DNA of 64,000 nucleotides from Keguizhuia sedimenti. Lineage in GTDB: Bacteria > Pseudomonadota > Gammaproteobacteria > Burkholderiales > Burkholderiaceae_D. A program made the translations under genes and the position numbers. Positions 63,002 through 64,000 of this stretch are shown piece after piece. The stretch is from positions 1 through 64,000 of the forward strand of contig JAUYVH010000009.1 of assembly GCA_030715135.1 (NCBI GenBank), written 5' to 3'. Under the pieces are notes generated by a model. That model did not search any database, was not told where the DNA came from, and saw only the letters and a list, made by a program, of their open reading frames with translations. Each line of letters opens with the position of its first letter. Position 1 is the stretch's first letter.

Positions 63002-64000
63002 ATGATTAAATTCTTTTTCACCGTTTTGCTGATTGCAAGCCTAATCCATGGCAATAGTGCATACGCGGCACATGCATTCGCCCTCTATGACGATCCCAAA
63101 TATCCTCCTGACTTCAAGCATTTCGATTACGTCAATCCGGATGCGCCGAAAGGCGGTGAACTCTTTCTTGCCAATCCGGATCGCCGCACCAGTTTCGACA
63201 AGTTCAATCCGTTTTCCCTGAAAGGCGTCGCGGCGGCGGGGGTGTCCAACCTGATGTTCGAAACGCTCACGGTCGGTTCGGCTGATGAAGTGGCGACTAT
63301 GTACGGCCTGCTGGCCGAAGACATGCAGCTTGCTCCTGACCGTATGTCGATTACCTTTCGCCTCAATCCCAAGGCTCGCTTCAATAATGGAGATCTTGTG
63401 ACGGCTGCGGACGTCAAGCATTCCTTCGACACCCTGATTGCCAAGGGCGCCCCTCAGTTCAAGTCGATCTATGCCGACGTCAAGCAATGCGTGGTGCTGG
63501 ACAAGCGCACGGTACGTTTCGATTTCAAGGCATTCAACCGCGAGCTGCCGCTTATCGTAGGCGGGACTCCGGTTTTCTCGCGTAAGTGGGGAGCCAATAC
63601 GTCTTTCGACAAGATCCAGCTTGAGCCGCCGATTTCAACGGGGCCTTACCTGATCGACCGTTACGATGTAGGCCGCTCCATCAGTTATAAGCGAGACCCG
63701 AATTACTGGGGCAACGATATTCCGTCGCGCAAGGGCATGTTCAATTTTGGGCGAATCCTGTACCGCTTTTACAAGGACGATGTGGCTAAGCTTGAAGCAT
63801 TTAAAGCAGGCGAATTTGATCTTGTCGTGGAATACAGCGCCAAGAACTGGGCGCGCAGCTACATTGGTCCGAAGTTCGAAAGCGGCGAAATCGTCAAGCG
63901 CACGCTGACTCATTCCAATGGCGCTGGCATGCAGGGCTTCGTGATGAACCTGCGCCGTCCGCAGTTCCAGGATGTTCGCGTGCGTAAGGCGCTGACTCTG
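63002..64000 (+). CDS. Oligopeptide-type ABC transporter substrate-binding protein (5' part, continues past window)
   Basis: At least 333 residues, open to the right edge. A Sec signal (MIKFFFTVLLIASLIHGNSA) precedes AFALYDDPKYPPDFKHFDYV, the start typical of the YejA-like branch of family 5 solute-binding proteins. Further motifs are NPDAPKGGELFLANPD, FNPFSLKG, LMFETLTVGSADE, FRLNPKARFNNGDLVTAADV and GPYLIDRYDVGRSISYKRDP, all of the SBP_bac_5 family, which bind peptides in the periplasm. The permease and ATPase genes should lie just to the right. The likely partner set is yejB-yejE-yejF. Confidence 0.9.
   Translation, partial: MIKFFFTVLLIASLIHGNSAYAAHAFALYDDPKYPPDFKHFDYVNPDAPKGGELFLANPDRRTSFDKFNPFSLKGVAAAGVSNLMFETLTVGSADEVATMYGLLAEDMQLAPDRMSITFRLNPKARFNNGDLVTAADVKHSFDTLIAKGAPQFKSIYADVKQCVVLDKRTVRFDFKAFNRELPLIVGGTPVFSRKWGANTSFDKIQLEPPISTGPYLIDRYDVGRSISYKRDPNYWGNDIPSRKGMFNFGRILYRFYKDDVAKLEAFKAGEFDLVVEYSAKNWARSYIGPKFESGEIVKRTLTHSNGAGMQGFVMNLRRPQFQDVRVRKALTL

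Noticed and set aside
1-64000. CRISPR arrays, tRNA or rRNA genes, prophage
   Set aside because: I found no regular spaced repeats, no tRNA cloverleaf with typical ends, no rRNA sequence and no phage structural genes by reading; a dedicated search could still find small RNAs.

Overview
This window looks like chromosomal DNA of a betaproteobacterium of the order Burkholderiales, most likely Oxalobacteraceae (Herbaspirillum, Noviherbaspirillum or Herminiimonas-like). The reasons are a moderately high GC content, an 87-residue IF-1 variant, an osmoregulated glucan opgG-opgH pair, a long-form ThyA with FolA nearby, and the overall style of the proteins. This assignment is an inference from gene content. 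I see no rRNA, tRNA, CRISPR array or prophage.

Layout. 0-6.3 kb: a cytochrome c, IF-1, a cold-shock gene with a long leader, a secreted Cys-rich protein/lipoprotein pair, a 234-bp element with 18-bp inverted ends, and two small hypothetical genes. 6.7-7.8 kb: a nitrilase pseudogene broken by frameshifts, a 7-bp tandem repeat and a ~113-bp palindromic element lying exactly at the active-site Cys-Tyr codons. 8-19 kb: a YdcZ-type transporter, a diguanylate cyclase, a periplasmic binding protein, two cation-transporter genes, RNase Z and a GGDEF-EAL protein. 19-33 kb: CBS protein, transglutaminase-like protein, PBP1A, GFA protein, opgGH, an Orn/Lys/Arg decarboxylase and folA. 33.2-38.6 kb: an accessory block between folA and thyA. 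It holds a receiver-PAS-GGDEF-EAL protein and a cluster of three integron gene cassettes with attC sites but no integrase in view (a CALIN), each encoding a small membrane protein. 38.6-46.1 kb: thyA, an ABC exporter, and an ATPase/FtsX-permease/AttH-like lipocalin trio.

The most interesting part is 46-60 kb. A phosphonate-type ABC transporter (D, C, E, E), whose binding protein resembles the family annotated as putative selenate transporters, is divergent from egtD (histidine trimethylation to hercynine) and egtB (sulfoxide synthase). After six other genes come selD, a GT4-like glycosyltransferase and a second EgtB-like enzyme. These match senC, senB and senA of the selenoneine pathway. Together the genes could import a selenium source, make selenophosphate (SelD/SenC), make a selenosugar (SenB), make hercynine (EgtD) and join the last two (SenA), with EgtB making the sulfur analogue from the same hercynine.

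The right end holds a DEAD-box helicase, fabI and the start of an oligopeptide-type solute-binding protein that runs off the window. Three GGDEF proteins, all with an RxxD inhibitory site, point to active cyclic-di-GMP signalling.
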